From positions 124,001 through 188,000 of the forward strand of contig JAVBOB010000004.1 of the NCBI GenBank assembly GCA_031551125.1: a stretch of DNA of 64,000 nt. The letters are read 5' to 3'. This DNA comes from JAIRNF01 sp031551125. GTDB lineage: Bacteria; Bacteroidota; Bacteroidia; Bacteroidales; UBA932. The notes under the pieces are model-generated. The model searched no databases, had not been told where the DNA came from, and was given only the letters and a program-made list of their open reading frames with translations. Of the stretch, positions 16,991 through 25,763 are shown piece by piece. The stretch's first letter is position 1. The number at the start of each line of letters is the position of its first letter. The position numbers were made by a program, and so were the translations under genes.

Positions 16991-18658
16991 TTATATCTTC
17001 TCCTTCGGGTTTTCCTCCTTAAACCGCTGCTTATATCCCTTCACCATTGATTTCATTTCTTTATGCAAAAATAGAATGCCAAAAAGGTTAGGCAGGGTCA
17101 TAAGTACAATGGTTATACCGGATATTGTCCATATAATAGTTGTATCGGTAAACGAGGCCACGAAAAATCCGGCACAGAAAATAATCCGGAATGGCATAAC
17201 CAGCTTCGGGCCTCCAAGGTAGGTAACCGCTCTATCTCCGTAATACGACCATGCTATTGAAGTTGAAAAAGCAAACAACAGCAAGCCTATTGCCACAATG
17301 TATCTGCCCCAATCGCCAAAAAAGCTGCGGGTAAACGCTTCCGTACTCAACGGTGCGCTATGCACTAACGATTTTCCATAGAAGTTAAGCCCGGAGCTGC
17401 TTACCTTCCCTTCAGTAACCCTAATGGTTCCCGTATATGGCTTTCCATCTTGTGATACCGATATATTTTCGGCCAACGATCGGGCATGAATAATGCTTAC
17501 AGGCTCTGTAATGCTACCGTTATCCACATGCAATTCGCCATTAAACACCGCTAAGCGGGCTGTTCGCGCCACATGCTTTTGGAGCTGTTCCACCTGTTGA
17601 ACGTCTTTGCCATCATAGGCTTGAGCCAGTATCTCCATATCGGTGAGCTGAAAACGGTTCTCATGCTTTTCTTGCCACACTCCCGATGTAATAAGCGCTA
17701 ATCCGGTCAGGAAGCAAATAATAATCGTATCTACAAAAGGTTCTAAAATAGATACCATCCCTTCAGATACGGGTTCTTTTGTACGAGCAGCAGCATGTGC
17801 AATAGGTGCTGAACCTTGTCCTGCTTCATTAGAAAAAAGCCCTCGATTCACGCCCCGATTAAAAGCATAGGCAAACCCGGCGCCCAGGAATCCGCCTGTG
17901 GCAGCCGTTCCCGAAAAAACGTTGGTAAATATGGATTCTAGCGCGGGGAAAAGGTTTTGGTAGTTGCATATAATTACGGCAACCACTCCTAAGAAATACA
18001 TTACAGCCATAAATGGCACCAATACCGAGGTTACCTTTGCAATACGCTTTATCCCTCCAATAATAATTAAGGCTAAAAGAATGGTTAGCACCGCACCCGT
18101 AATCATGTGGTCTATACCAAAGGTTTGGAAAAGAGAATTTGAAATACTGTTTACCTGAGGAAGACCTCCGGTACCAAATGCAGAAAAAATGGTAGCCACA
18201 GCAAAAAGAGCGGCCAGCCAAGGCATACGCATCCGGTTTTTCATGTAGTACATGGGACCTCCGGCAACCGTTCCGTCGGCCGTTATTTCACGGTACTTAT
18301 GAGATAAGCTTACTTCAACAAATTTGGTAGTCATTCCGAGAAAAGCTGATACCAGCATCCAAAAAAGGGCACCGGGTCCTCCGAGGTGGATAGCCAAAGC
18401 AACACCTGCGATATTACCCGTCCCAACCGTGCCGGAAAGAGCCGTGGCTAATGACTGAAAGTGCGATGTATCGCCTACATCTCCCGCCTTGTCATACTTG
18501 CCCATTACCACACGCGTAGCGTGGCGGAAGTAGCGTATTTGGGGAAATCCGAGGTAAAGGGTGAAGAAAAGTCCTGTGCCTAAAAGAGCAAAAACGAACC
18601 ACTGCGAGCTGCCCACATAAGCATCTATCTGCAGCAGAAAATCATTAAGTTTTTCCAT
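16991..18658 (-). CDS. Sodium:alanine/glycine symporter family protein (AGCS)
   Basis: A 555-residue inner-membrane transporter with about ten hydrophobic segments. Family hallmarks are GTGNIAGVALAIHLGGPGALFW at 79-100 (two short motifs within it are diagnostic), GGPMYYM at 133-139 and NRGLFSNEAGQGSAPIAHAAA-type residues at 271-291, with parts of this signature spelled here only as positions. It is expected to import small amino acids with Na+. A hydrophilic insertion of roughly 115 residues at about 328-442, between two late membrane helices, makes it longer than the usual 440-490 residues. It is transcribed alone. Confidence 0.9.
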   Translation of the reverse strand: MEKLNDFLLQIDAYVGSSQWFVFALLGTGLFFTLYLGFPQIRYFRHATRVVMGKYDKAGDVGDTSHFQSLATALSGTVGTGNIAGVALAIHLGGPGALFWMLVSAFLGMTTKFVEVSLSHKYREITADGTVAGGPMYYMKNRMRMPWLAALFAVATIFSAFGTGGLPQVNSISNSLFQTFGIDHMITGAVLTILLALIIIGGIKRIAKVTSVLVPFMAVMYFLGVVAVIICNYQNLFPALESIFTNVFSGTAATGGFLGAGFAYAFNRGVNRGLFSNEAGQGSAPIAHAAARTKEPVSEGMVSILEPFVDTIIICFLTGLALITSGVWQEKHENRFQLTDMEILAQAYDGKDVQQVEQLQKHVARTARLAVFNGELHVDNGSITEPVSIIHARSLAENISVSQDGKPYTGTIRVTEGKVSSSGLNFYGKSLVHSAPLSTEAFTRSFFGDWGRYIVAIGLLLFAFSTSIAWSYYGDRAVTYLGGPKLVMPFRIIFCAGFFVASFTDTTIIWTISGITIVLMTLPNLFGILFLHKEMKSMVKGYKQRFKEENPKEKI

Positions 18659-18945
18659 AGGTAAATTGGTTAGGTGTGGTATTATGATGCTAAAAATAGT
18701 ATTTTATACGAAATGTTGGATATGATGACAGAAAATATACGCCTAGGTAGCTTTGCACTTACGGCTTCACTATTCACCTTTCTAATGTTTTTTAACCACA
18801 TAGGTACACTAGATAACAAGAAACACATAGTTTGTCTATCACAAGTAAAAATCATCGTTTAAGAAGCCCCTACTATTCACCATTAACTATTTACCATTCA
18901 CCATTATTTTTTATAATTTTGCCTTCACCTAAAACGAACCTAATA
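18659..18945. repeat. Intergenic repeats between divergent genes, with a promoter
   Basis: It contains AACCACATAGGTACACTAG (about 18793-18812) with a second CACATAG at 18824, and then CACCATTAACTATTTACC units at 18877-18908. TAATTTTG at 18914-18921 is a good promoter -7 element for the LD-carboxypeptidase gene; no matching TTG is seen upstream. Confidence 0.55.
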
Positions 18946-20025
18946 ATGAACAGACGAAATTTCATTGCCGCAGGACTAAGCCTATCGCTTGCCGGCATGG
19001 TATCTTCTCCCCTTTTGGCAAAATCAAAAAAAGAGAAAGCTACGGCGAAAGAAAAAAACAAGCCCAATACCATTAAACCCAAGCGGTTAAAGGCAGGTGA
19101 TAAAATCGGCCTGATAGCACCGGGGTGGACTATTACCGAAACCAACCTTAAAGATTCGATAGAGCACCTTAAGCTGTTCGGGTTTGAAGCGGTATATACC
19201 AACAGGGTACTGGCCAAGTACGGCTACCTTGCCGGAACCGATAAGGAAAGAGCAGCCGACATTAACGAGATGTTCCGAAACCCCGAAATTGACGGCATTA
19301 TTTGTGTAAAAGGCGGGTATGGCTGTGCTCGCATGCTCGACTTGCTGGATTACGATGCTATACGGAAAAACCCAAAGGTACTAATGGGCTTTAGCGATGT
19401 TACCGCTTTGGTAAACGCCATATACCAGCAAACGGGCTTAATTTCTTTTCATGGCCCTGTGGGTACCACCATACACCGCAGCTATAACGCCGAAATGGTA
19501 AGAAAGGTAGTAATGGAACCTCAAAGTAGCCTGCTTATTGAAAATGCGGCGAACGACCTTGAGCGTGCCGCCACAAACTCAGCATGTGAACGCTATACCA
19601 TTGTTTCCGGTAGTGCAACAGGCGAACTGGCAGGAGGAAACCTATCTCTTATCAGCTCCATGGCCGGAACCAATTATGAAGTTGACTTGGAAGGTAAAAT
19701 TGTTTTTATTGAAGAAATTGGCGAAGAACCTTACCGCATTGACCGTATGCTAACCCAGCTGATTGAATCGGGTAAGCTGCAAAAGGCCGCCGGCATTGCT
19801 TTCGGAATATGCAACGATTGTGATAAGAATGAAAAATCACAAGCACCTAACTCGTTTACCCTTCGTGAAGTGGTTGAAGAGCGTATAAAGTCGCTTAATA
19901 TTCCTGCCGCTTACGGCTTATCATTCGGACACAACATTAACAATATGACCGTTCCGGTTGGTCTAAAAGCACGATTTAATGCCGATAACCAAACCATTGA
20001 ATTGCTGGAAAACGCGGTAGTGTAA
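18946..20025 (+). CDS. LD-carboxypeptidase (S66) with twin-arginine signal
   Basis: A 359-residue protein from the ATG at 18946, chosen because it begins with a twin-arginine-like signal (MNRRNFIAAGLSLSLAG, ends LLA at about 25). Family S66 enzymes remove the terminal D-Ala from peptidoglycan tetrapeptides during recycling. The nucleophile region MGFSDVTAL, the Glu-bearing EEIGEEPYRIDRML and the His-bearing SFGHN make up the Ser-Glu-His triad of the family. GLIAPGW near the N-terminus is also typical. An exported form is unusual, since the E. coli enzyme LdcA is cytoplasmic. A Lys/Glu-rich spacer lies at 26-48. Confidence 0.9.
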   Translation: MNRRNFIAAGLSLSLAGMVSSPLLAKSKKEKATAKEKNKPNTIKPKRLKAGDKIGLIAPGWTITETNLKDSIEHLKLFGFEAVYTNRVLAKYGYLAGTDKERAADINEMFRNPEIDGIICVKGGYGCARMLDLLDYDAIRKNPKVLMGFSDVTALVNAIYQQTGLISFHGPVGTTIHRSYNAEMVRKVVMEPQSSLLIENAANDLERAATNSACERYTIVSGSATGELAGGNLSLISSMAGTNYEVDLEGKIVFIEEIGEEPYRIDRMLTQLIESGKLQKAAGIAFGICNDCDKNEKSQAPNSFTLREVVEERIKSLNIPAAYGLSFGHNINNMTVPVGLKARFNADNQTIELLENAVV

Positions 20026-20028
20026 ATA

Positions 20029-20104
20029 ATTATGAGTTGTGAATTATAAACTATGAATGTAGGCTGGAAACTTTATTCATAGTTTATAATTCATAACTCA
20101 TAAT
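20029..20104. repeat. Long inverted repeat of GAATTA-type units
   Basis: Arms at 20029-20058 and 20075-20104 are complementary over 30 bp with one G-T mismatch and a 16-base loop. It sits between convergent genes and could terminate both, but lacks a GC-rich stem. Related units occur at 44593-44692. Confidence 0.8.
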
Positions 20105-21019
20105 TTATTTAAGCGGTTCTATATGTGTTGACACGTAGGTGTTAGCGCCAAACTCCTCTCTTATCTTTTCCTCTATGCTTGTGGCTACTTGGTGAGCCCT
20201 CTCCACTGACATATTCTTATCAAAACGAATGTGTACCTCTATTGCGAAGCTACTGCCAATGCAGCGGGTACGCAGGTTGTGAGGGTCTTGCGCTTCGGGA
20301 AATTGAGCAATAATATCCAGTATTTGCTTTTCTATCTCCGGTGGTAATGATTTTTCCAGCAGCTCATCCATCGATGAACGAATAAACTGAAGCGATATTT
20401 TAATGATAAACACGCTAACCAGTACGGCAGCCAACGGGTCAAGCACTCTCCATTTTTCGCCTAGAAATATAGCCCCGCCAATACCAGTAGCCGTTGCAAT
20501 GGACGAAAACGCATCCGATCGATGGTGCCAAGCGTTGGCCACAACTGCTTTGCTTTTGGTGCGCTCTCCTACTGCTTTAGTCCACCAGTACATCAGCTCC
20601 TTTACCGCAATGGACACAATGGCCATATAAAAGGCAATGCTACCGGGCTCCTCCAACGTTGCCCCGTGAATAACTTTCCAAATTTGCTCTAGCCCATTCC
20701 AGCATATCCCGGCTCCTACCACCAGTAAAGAAAGTCCGATTATAGAAGTTGCCAGCGTTTCAAACTTTCCGTGTCCGTAGTTATGGTCATGGTCTTTGGG
20801 CTTTCCCGATATGCGAACAAATACAAGTACAACCAAATCGGTAAAAAAATCGGAAAGGGAGTGTACCGCATCAGCAACCATAGCGCTGCTATGCCCTACA
20901 ATTCCGGCAAAAAACTTTACCGCAAGCAGTATGGCATTACCAATTGAACCAATAATGGTAATACGATAAATGGCTTTTTTTCGCTGAGATTCCAACGTAC
21001 CGGAGCTGGTATTCGACAT
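20105..21019 (-). CDS. Cation diffusion facilitator efflux protein (FieF/YiiP-like)
   Basis: A 304-residue inner-membrane exporter of divalent metal ions. It has six hydrophobic segments, the metal-site motif SxxxxxDAVHSLSDFFTD in helix 2 (here SSAMVADAVHSLSDFFTD) and HHRSDAFSS in helix 5, matching the tetrahedral Asp/His site of YiiP. The C-terminal cytoplasmic ferredoxin-like domain (about 215-304) includes RTRCIGSSFAIEVHIRFD. Zn, Fe, Co or Mn are possible substrates. CAAATGTA at 21045-21052 is a candidate -7 box on the minus strand. It is convergent with the LD-carboxypeptidase gene. Confidence 0.93.
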   Translation of the reverse strand: MSNTSSGTLESQRKKAIYRITIIGSIGNAILLAVKFFAGIVGHSSAMVADAVHSLSDFFTDLVVLVFVRISGKPKDHDHNYGHGKFETLATSIIGLSLLVVGAGICWNGLEQIWKVIHGATLEEPGSIAFYMAIVSIAVKELMYWWTKAVGERTKSKAVVANAWHHRSDAFSSIATATGIGGAIFLGEKWRVLDPLAAVLVSVFIIKISLQFIRSSMDELLEKSLPPEIEKQILDIIAQFPEAQDPHNLRTRCIGSSFAIEVHIRFDKNMSVERAHQVATSIEEKIREEFGANTYVSTHIEPLK

Positions 21020-21168
21020 CGTTTGGTTGGGTTTGGATTACTGCAAATGTAATAAATCAATGAGGTAAACAGGCTATAGGCAGGCATTTAAGATACGAAT
21101 AACAGCTGCATAAATCGTTAACCTCAAACAACATAATAATCTAATAATGAGAAATATAACAAGCAGAA

Positions 21169-21199
21169 TTGCTTTGTAATCAAAAAAAACATACCTTTA
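21169..21199 (+). promoter_or_regulatory. Bacteroidota-type promoter of the DUF4783 gene
   Basis: TTG at 21169-21171, 20 bp spacer, TACCTTTA at 21192-21199. The chosen start codon is at 21273, giving a 5' leader of about 65-70 bases. Confidence 0.5.
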
Positions 21200-21272
21200 C
21201 ATTAAAGTAATAATGTATGGTGGTATAATATTTGTAAGAACACTACCGTACAAAATATTAGAAGTGAAAAGT

Positions 21273-21683
21273 ATGAAGTTAGTTCGTTTATTGACCGTTG
21301 CATTCCTCCTGTTTAGCGTGAGCAGTTCATCAGCTCAGGATAACGGGAAAGCAATGAACGATGCGCTAAACCAAATTCCCAAGTACTTGAAAGAGGGTAA
21401 CGCCTTAAGCTTAGGACAGTATTTCGGGTCAAGCGTTTCGTTGGATATACTCGGTACGGAAAGCATGTACAGCAAAGACCAAGCCGTGCAGGTACTAAAA
21501 AGTTTTTTCTCCAAATACCAACCTAAGAGCTTTACCATTCCCTACAAATCGGGAGGGCAACAGCTTAAATACATTGTTGGAAACCTTGCAACCCAAAGCG
21601 GTGATGCCATGCGTGTATCGATTTTCATTAAGCAAGACGGAGAAAATATTCAGATTCAAAAAATGATTGTGGAGAAAGATTAG
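21273..21683 (+). CDS. Small exported protein, DUF4783-like
   Basis: A 136-residue protein from the ATG at 21273, which gives a clean signal peptide (MKLVRLLTVAFLLFSVSSSSA before Q). An in-frame ATG at 21213 would add 20 residues in front of it. The mature part resembles the NTF2-like DUF4783 family of Bacteroidota: a helix (MNDALNQIPKYLKEG), then NALSLGQYFGSSVSLDILG and a curved sheet ending IQIQKMIVEKD. No catalytic role is known. It has its own promoter. The downstream gap is filled by repeats. Confidence 0.75.
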   Translation: MKLVRLLTVAFLLFSVSSSSAQDNGKAMNDALNQIPKYLKEGNALSLGQYFGSSVSLDILGTESMYSKDQAVQVLKSFFSKYQPKSFTIPYKSGGQQLKYIVGNLATQSGDAMRVSIFIKQDGENIQIQKMIVEKD

Positions 21684-21692
21684 CTGAAAGAA

Positions 21693-21857
21693 CAAAGAAC
21701 AAGGACGAAAAGATAGAAGACTTTGAGATGTAAAGAGCAAAGACGAAAAGATAAAACAGATTAATCGCTCAAGATTCAGCGTGTCCTTTGTCTTTCCATC
21801 TTTACCTTCATCCTGTTTATGAAGTCTTTTTATCCTTTCGTCCTTGTTCTTTGCTCC
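21693..21857. repeat. Intergenic inverted CAAAGAACAAGGACG-type repeat
   Basis: The left arm (about 21693-21752) is built of AAAGAACAAGGACGAAAAGA-like units. The right arm (about 21778-21857) holds their reverse complements (TCCTTTCGTCCTTGTTCTTTG). The same family is at 27079-27268. Confidence 0.7.
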
Positions 21858-21887
21858 TAAAGCGCACCCAAAATATAAAGCCATAAT

Positions 21888-23306
21888 ATGTCACCCTTAT
21901 CACGTCGAAAATTTCTTAAGCTGAGCGGATTAACCGTAGCGGCTCTGGCGCTATCCGGTAAAGAGAAGCTACTTGCAGCGGCAACCAATGAACCGTTGGA
22001 TTTGGTTATAAAAAACGGATTACTGTATCTAAATGGTTTATGGAGCACCTATGATGTGGGTGTTACCCGCAACGCCAAGCTGGTAGTAAGCAAGCAACCG
22101 CTCACTTGCAGTCGCACGTTCGATGCTTCCGGCAAAGTTGTCTCTCCGGGCTTTATTGATATACTGGCAGATAACTCGGCCAATCCGGAACGTACATTCC
22201 GCGTTTTCGAAAAGTATAAGCTGGGTGACGGGGTTACCACTGCCCTGCAAATGCACGGTGGCGCTACCGATGCAGGAGAATACTACGGTTACTTTGAAAA
22301 GCAAAACCACCTTATCAACTACGGTGTATCTACCAAAGTAATGAATATTCGTACTAAGTATAATAAGCTGGCGGATCGTATAAAAGCCATAGAAAAAAGC
22401 CTTGATGGAGGGGCGCTAGGGGTATCGCATAGCCCCGAATACCAGTCGAATACTACATGGGATGAGCTGGTTGCCTATGCTAAAATTGCGAAAAAGTATA
22501 ACCGCCCCATGCTATTGCATACCCGCTACTCGTCAAAAGAAAAAGAGCTACTGGGTGTTGACGAAGCCATAAAGTTGGCACAAACAACCGGATGTAAGAT
22601 ACATATTGACCATCTGAACTCTACAGGAGGAACATTCAACATGCCCGAAGCGCTGAACCGCATACGCAAAGCTCGCCAAAGCGGACTGGATATTACTACC
22701 TGCGTTTACCCTTACTCCTACTGGGCTACCTACCTTAGCTCGGAACGATTTAAGGATGGGTGGCAGGAACGCTATGGCATTACCTATTCCGATATTGAAG
22801 TGGTAGGCACAGGTGAGCGGCTTACAAAAGAGTCATTTGCCCGCTACCGCCAGCGCAGCGGAATTTTGGTTGCCGTAAAAGAAGGCGTACAACCGTTGGA
22901 TAAGACGGTAAAGCCCGCTCTTATGGAAGATTTTTGTATGATTGGCTCTGATGGTGGTATAGAAACAGAGCCAAGAGCGAACAACCACCCACGCGGAGCC
23001 GGATGTTTTGCTACCGCCATACGCTATGCACAATCGGAAAATATACCCTTAGAGCGTATTTTGGAGAAAATGACCAGCCTATCTTGCCGGCTTATTGGTA
23101 AACCCATGGCTAACCGAGGTGAGCTGAAAGATGGCTGTATTGCTGATATAACGGTATTTGATTCTAAGGCCATTAAACCCAACGCTACTAACGCCAATCC
23201 TAATCAGTTCTCATCCGGTATTGAGCTGGTTGTAGTGAATGGTAAAGTTGCTTTTGAAAAGGGAAAGCTTGGAGAGGCTAACGCAGGTAGAGCCATAAAA
23301 TATTAG
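21888..23306 (+). CDS. Amidohydrolase related to D-aminoacylases, metal ligands altered
   Basis: A 472-residue protein with a twin-arginine-like signal (SRRKFLKLSG at 5-14), so probably exported folded. The layout follows N-acyl-D-amino-acid deacylases: a small beta domain, then a TIM barrel. LHTRYSS (H211), IHIDHLNS (H242) and GSDGG (D355) match the expected His, His and Asp. The usual HxH after PGFID is missing, because the sequence reads SPGFIDILADNS (86-97), and the bridging Cys of the family (in GNCG) is replaced in QMHGG (121-125). It could be a variant enzyme with one metal or an inactive relative. The gene is otherwise intact. Confidence 0.75.
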   Translation: MSPLSRRKFLKLSGLTVAALALSGKEKLLAAATNEPLDLVIKNGLLYLNGLWSTYDVGVTRNAKLVVSKQPLTCSRTFDASGKVVSPGFIDILADNSANPERTFRVFEKYKLGDGVTTALQMHGGATDAGEYYGYFEKQNHLINYGVSTKVMNIRTKYNKLADRIKAIEKSLDGGALGVSHSPEYQSNTTWDELVAYAKIAKKYNRPMLLHTRYSSKEKELLGVDEAIKLAQTTGCKIHIDHLNSTGGTFNMPEALNRIRKARQSGLDITTCVYPYSYWATYLSSERFKDGWQERYGITYSDIEVVGTGERLTKESFARYRQRSGILVAVKEGVQPLDKTVKPALMEDFCMIGSDGGIETEPRANNHPRGAGCFATAIRYAQSENIPLERILEKMTSLSCRLIGKPMANRGELKDGCIADITVFDSKAIKPNATNANPNQFSSGIELVVVNGKVAFEKGKLGEANAGRAIKY

Positions 23307-23795
23307 GCTATTTAAGTGCTCCAAACTGTTAGCTCCGGAAAGTAAGCCGAATAATATTTAACAATATGGCTATTTCATACAACTCGTTATGTGCTGTTGA
23401 AATGTGGAAAAAGCATATAAACCGGCGGAGTCAAATCAATGCGATTCAAATCAAAATAGCATGGTGAAGAAGTATAAATAGCAAAAATAGAATTCACAGC
23501 CAATATGCTACTTAATATAATGTAATACAGCGATATAATATATTTGAAACTTTAATGTTTTTATCAAAAACATTAAAGTTTTAAATAACATATGCTAAAA
23601 TAAATATTCTAATTATCAGCATATTAATAAAATCAACTTCTAAAATAATTTTTTTCTATTTTCGGTATATAACCTGACTCTTAATTGAACCAAAAGAGAA
23701 AGATAAAGATGTTCAAATATCCGTTGGAAGCAATGGGAAAGGTTGTTTAAATATGGAGGAAAAAGATTTTATTTTTAACAAAACATGTTAAATAC
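23307..23795. other. AT-rich intergenic region with a long perfect hairpin
   Basis: 489 bp without a gene. A perfect 16-bp inverted repeat lies at 23547-23562 and 23566-23581 with loop ATC. Its left arm shares GAACTTTAATGTTTTTA-like sequence (one mismatch) with 15184-15206. Confidence 0.65.
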
Positions 23796-24389
23796 ATGAG
23801 TTATATATCCCCTGCCAGAGAAAGATTAGTCTCCTTACTTCAGCAAGCCTTTGAGAACGATCCATTGTTTAGCTACGCCTTTACAAAAGAGCATGTAGGA
23901 ATAACGGCCATTCGTCGTTATTTCAACTATGTAATACGATATTGTGAGAAAAACGGTAAAATAATCGTTAGTCCCGATGGACAAGGAATACTAGCTTGGA
24001 TTCCGGGTTACCATTTCCCTCCCAAGCCTAAAGTGCAGCTACTGAAAACTACACCGGAAACCATACTACGGTTAGAACTCCATGAGAATACACCGGAAAC
24101 CATTATAGCCGCCAACGGAAATAACTACGGATATATTTGGTTATTAGCCATATCACCCGATAGTCAGGGTAAAGGCGTAGGCGGCCAGCTGGTAAACGAA
24201 GCGCTAAGGCAAATGGCCGAATTTGAGCTGGGCGAATGCTGGTTAAGTACTGAAAACCCTAAGAACAAAATATTTTACCAAAAACATGGCTTTCAGCTGT
24301 TTACCGAAGAAGTAAGCCAAGCCGAGCTTACTACTTATATCTTCACTAAAAATTTAAATGATACTCGCAAAGCAAATAATACCAAGTAG
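23796..24389 (+). CDS. GNAT-family N-acetyltransferase
   Basis: A 197-residue cytoplasmic protein. The acetyl-CoA-binding signature is WLLAISPDSQGKGVGGQLV at about 126-144 (the Q/R-x-x-G-x-G/A loop is QGKGVG), followed by ENPKNKIFYQKHGFQLF, the typical C-terminal strand-helix of GNAT enzymes. The substrate is unknown. The start at 23796 follows an AT-rich leader. It is convergent with kdsA, separated by 30 bp. Confidence 0.85.
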   Translation: MSYISPARERLVSLLQQAFENDPLFSYAFTKEHVGITAIRRYFNYVIRYCEKNGKIIVSPDGQGILAWIPGYHFPPKPKVQLLKTTPETILRLELHENTPETIIAANGNNYGYIWLLAISPDSQGKGVGGQLVNEALRQMAEFELGECWLSTENPKNKIFYQKHGFQLFTEEVSQAELTTYIFTKNLNDTRKANNTK

Positions 24390-24419
24390 TTAAAGCAAAA
24401 ATACTTCTTCAGCAATCAG

Positions 24420-25241
24420 CTAAAAATTATTAACAACCCTACGAATAGCAGCTAAACGGGTAAGCATGCTCTCCAGCTTATCTAACGGAAGCATATTGGC
24501 CCCATCTGATTTTGCCTTTTGTGGTTCGGGATGAGTTTCGATAAATAGGCCGTCAACTCCAACAGCTATTCCCGCGCGGGCAATAGTTTCTATCAGCTCC
24601 GGCTTTCCACCTGTAACCCCAGATGACTGGTTGGGTTGTTGTAGCGAGTGCGTAATATCCAGTATTACAGGGCAGTTGTTTTTTTGCATCTCTCCTATTC
24701 CCCTGTAATCAACCACTAAGTCGTAGTAGCCAAACATACTTCCCCTGTCGGTAAGCATTACGTTAGGGTTACCACATTCTCGTACCTTATCTACAGCAAA
24801 CACCATAGATTCGGGAGCTAAAAACTGTCCCTTCTTGATATTCACCACCTTACCTGTTTCTGCAGCGGCTACCAGCAAGTCGGTTTGACGGCAAAGAAAT
24901 GCGGGAATCTGAAGAATATCAACTCCATACGAAGCAGCCAAAGCAGCCTCCTCCGGATTATGAATATCGGTAACCACAGGCAGGTGAAACCGTTCTCGTA
25001 CCTTCTGCAATATCTCCAAGCCTTTTTCATCACCAATTCCGGTAAACGAATCGAGCCTTGAACGGTTGGCCTTACGGTATGACGCTTTAAAAACGTATGG
25101 AATTTCCAACTTATCGGTAATGGCTTTCACCCGTTCGGCAACCTCCATACATAAGGCTTCGCTTTCAACAACGCAAGGTCCGGCTAACAAAAAGAAGTTT
25201 CCATTATTTATTAGGTATGGGATATTTTGTATTTGTTTCAT
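24420..25241 (-). CDS. kdsA: 3-deoxy-D-manno-octulosonate 8-phosphate synthase
   Basis: A 273-residue enzyme that condenses phosphoenolpyruvate with arabinose 5-phosphate to make Kdo-8-phosphate for lipopolysaccharide. Conserved blocks include LLAGPCVVES (18-27), FKASYRKANRSRLDSF, VVTDIHNPEEA, LQIPAFLCRQTDLL, NIKKGQFLAPE and FIETHPEP. C23 in GPC marks the metal-dependent class; E. coli has Asn there. The genes behind it on the minus strand (S23-type, rarA) lie upstream with gaps of 41 bp and about 90 bp, so they may share a transcript. Confidence 0.97.
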   Translation of the reverse strand: MKQIQNIPYLINNGNFFLLAGPCVVESEALCMEVAERVKAITDKLEIPYVFKASYRKANRSRLDSFTGIGDEKGLEILQKVRERFHLPVVTDIHNPEEAALAASYGVDILQIPAFLCRQTDLLVAAAETGKVVNIKKGQFLAPESMVFAVDKVRECGNPNVMLTDRGSMFGYYDLVVDYRGIGEMQKNNCPVILDITHSLQQPNQSSGVTGGKPELIETIARAGIAVGVDGLFIETHPEPQKAKSDGANMLPLDKLESMLTRLAAIRRVVNNF

Positions 25242-25282
25242 TGTTTCAAAAGGTTTCAGAATAGTTCCACATTATTTTACGA

Positions 25283-25675
25283 CTATGTTTTGTATTTGGG
25301 TCCTTTCATTTCAGACCGCTTCAAATGGTTGATCAAATTTTGTATAGTAACAGCTATATGTTTACTTCTTTGAAGCAGTTGTTCATATTCAGCTGAAGAA
25401 ATGTATGCCCAGTCTGAGGCTCGGTGTAGCTGCGAGCGTACTTCTCCACATGAGCCTTTGGCAATGTATAGAAATTGTTGGAATTCCTTATTCCCGCTTC
25501 GTTCAAAACCTTCGGCTATGTTATCCATCACAGAGCCTGATGAAGCACGAATCTGATCTTTAAATCGAAAATCACTTGCGAATGGCGGCTCTTGAGTTAG
25601 CCGAAAAATATCCTTGCAAAGCTCACGAGCAAGCTGCCATACCGTTAAATCTTCAAATTTTTCTACTGTTGCCAT
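25283..25675 (-). CDS. Four-helix bundle protein of the S23/rRNA intervening-sequence family
   Basis: A 130-residue protein with the family pattern: KFEDLTVWQLARELCKDIF at the N-terminus, FKDQIRASSGSVMDNIAEG, KEFQQFLYIAKGSCGEVRSQL and a C-terminal helix. Members form pentameric four-helix bundles. Some are coded inside 23S rRNA intervening sequences and many, like this one, stand alone. Function is unknown. It lies between rarA and kdsA on the same strand. Confidence 0.88.
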   Translation of the reverse strand: MATVEKFEDLTVWQLARELCKDIFRLTQEPPFASDFRFKDQIRASSGSVMDNIAEGFERSGNKEFQQFLYIAKGSCGEVRSQLHRASDWAYISSAEYEQLLQRSKHIAVTIQNLINHLKRSEMKGPKYKT

Positions 25676-25763
25676 AGGCTACAAACTTTGGAATAAATTT
25701 CAAACAACTACGAAACATCTTTGGAACAACTATGAAACTACGAGAAACCTCACTAAAACAATA

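Noticed and set aside
18674..18862. 62-residue plus-strand frame
   Set aside because: It runs through the CACATAGG repeat and has no family resemblance, so it is a by-product of repeat sequence.
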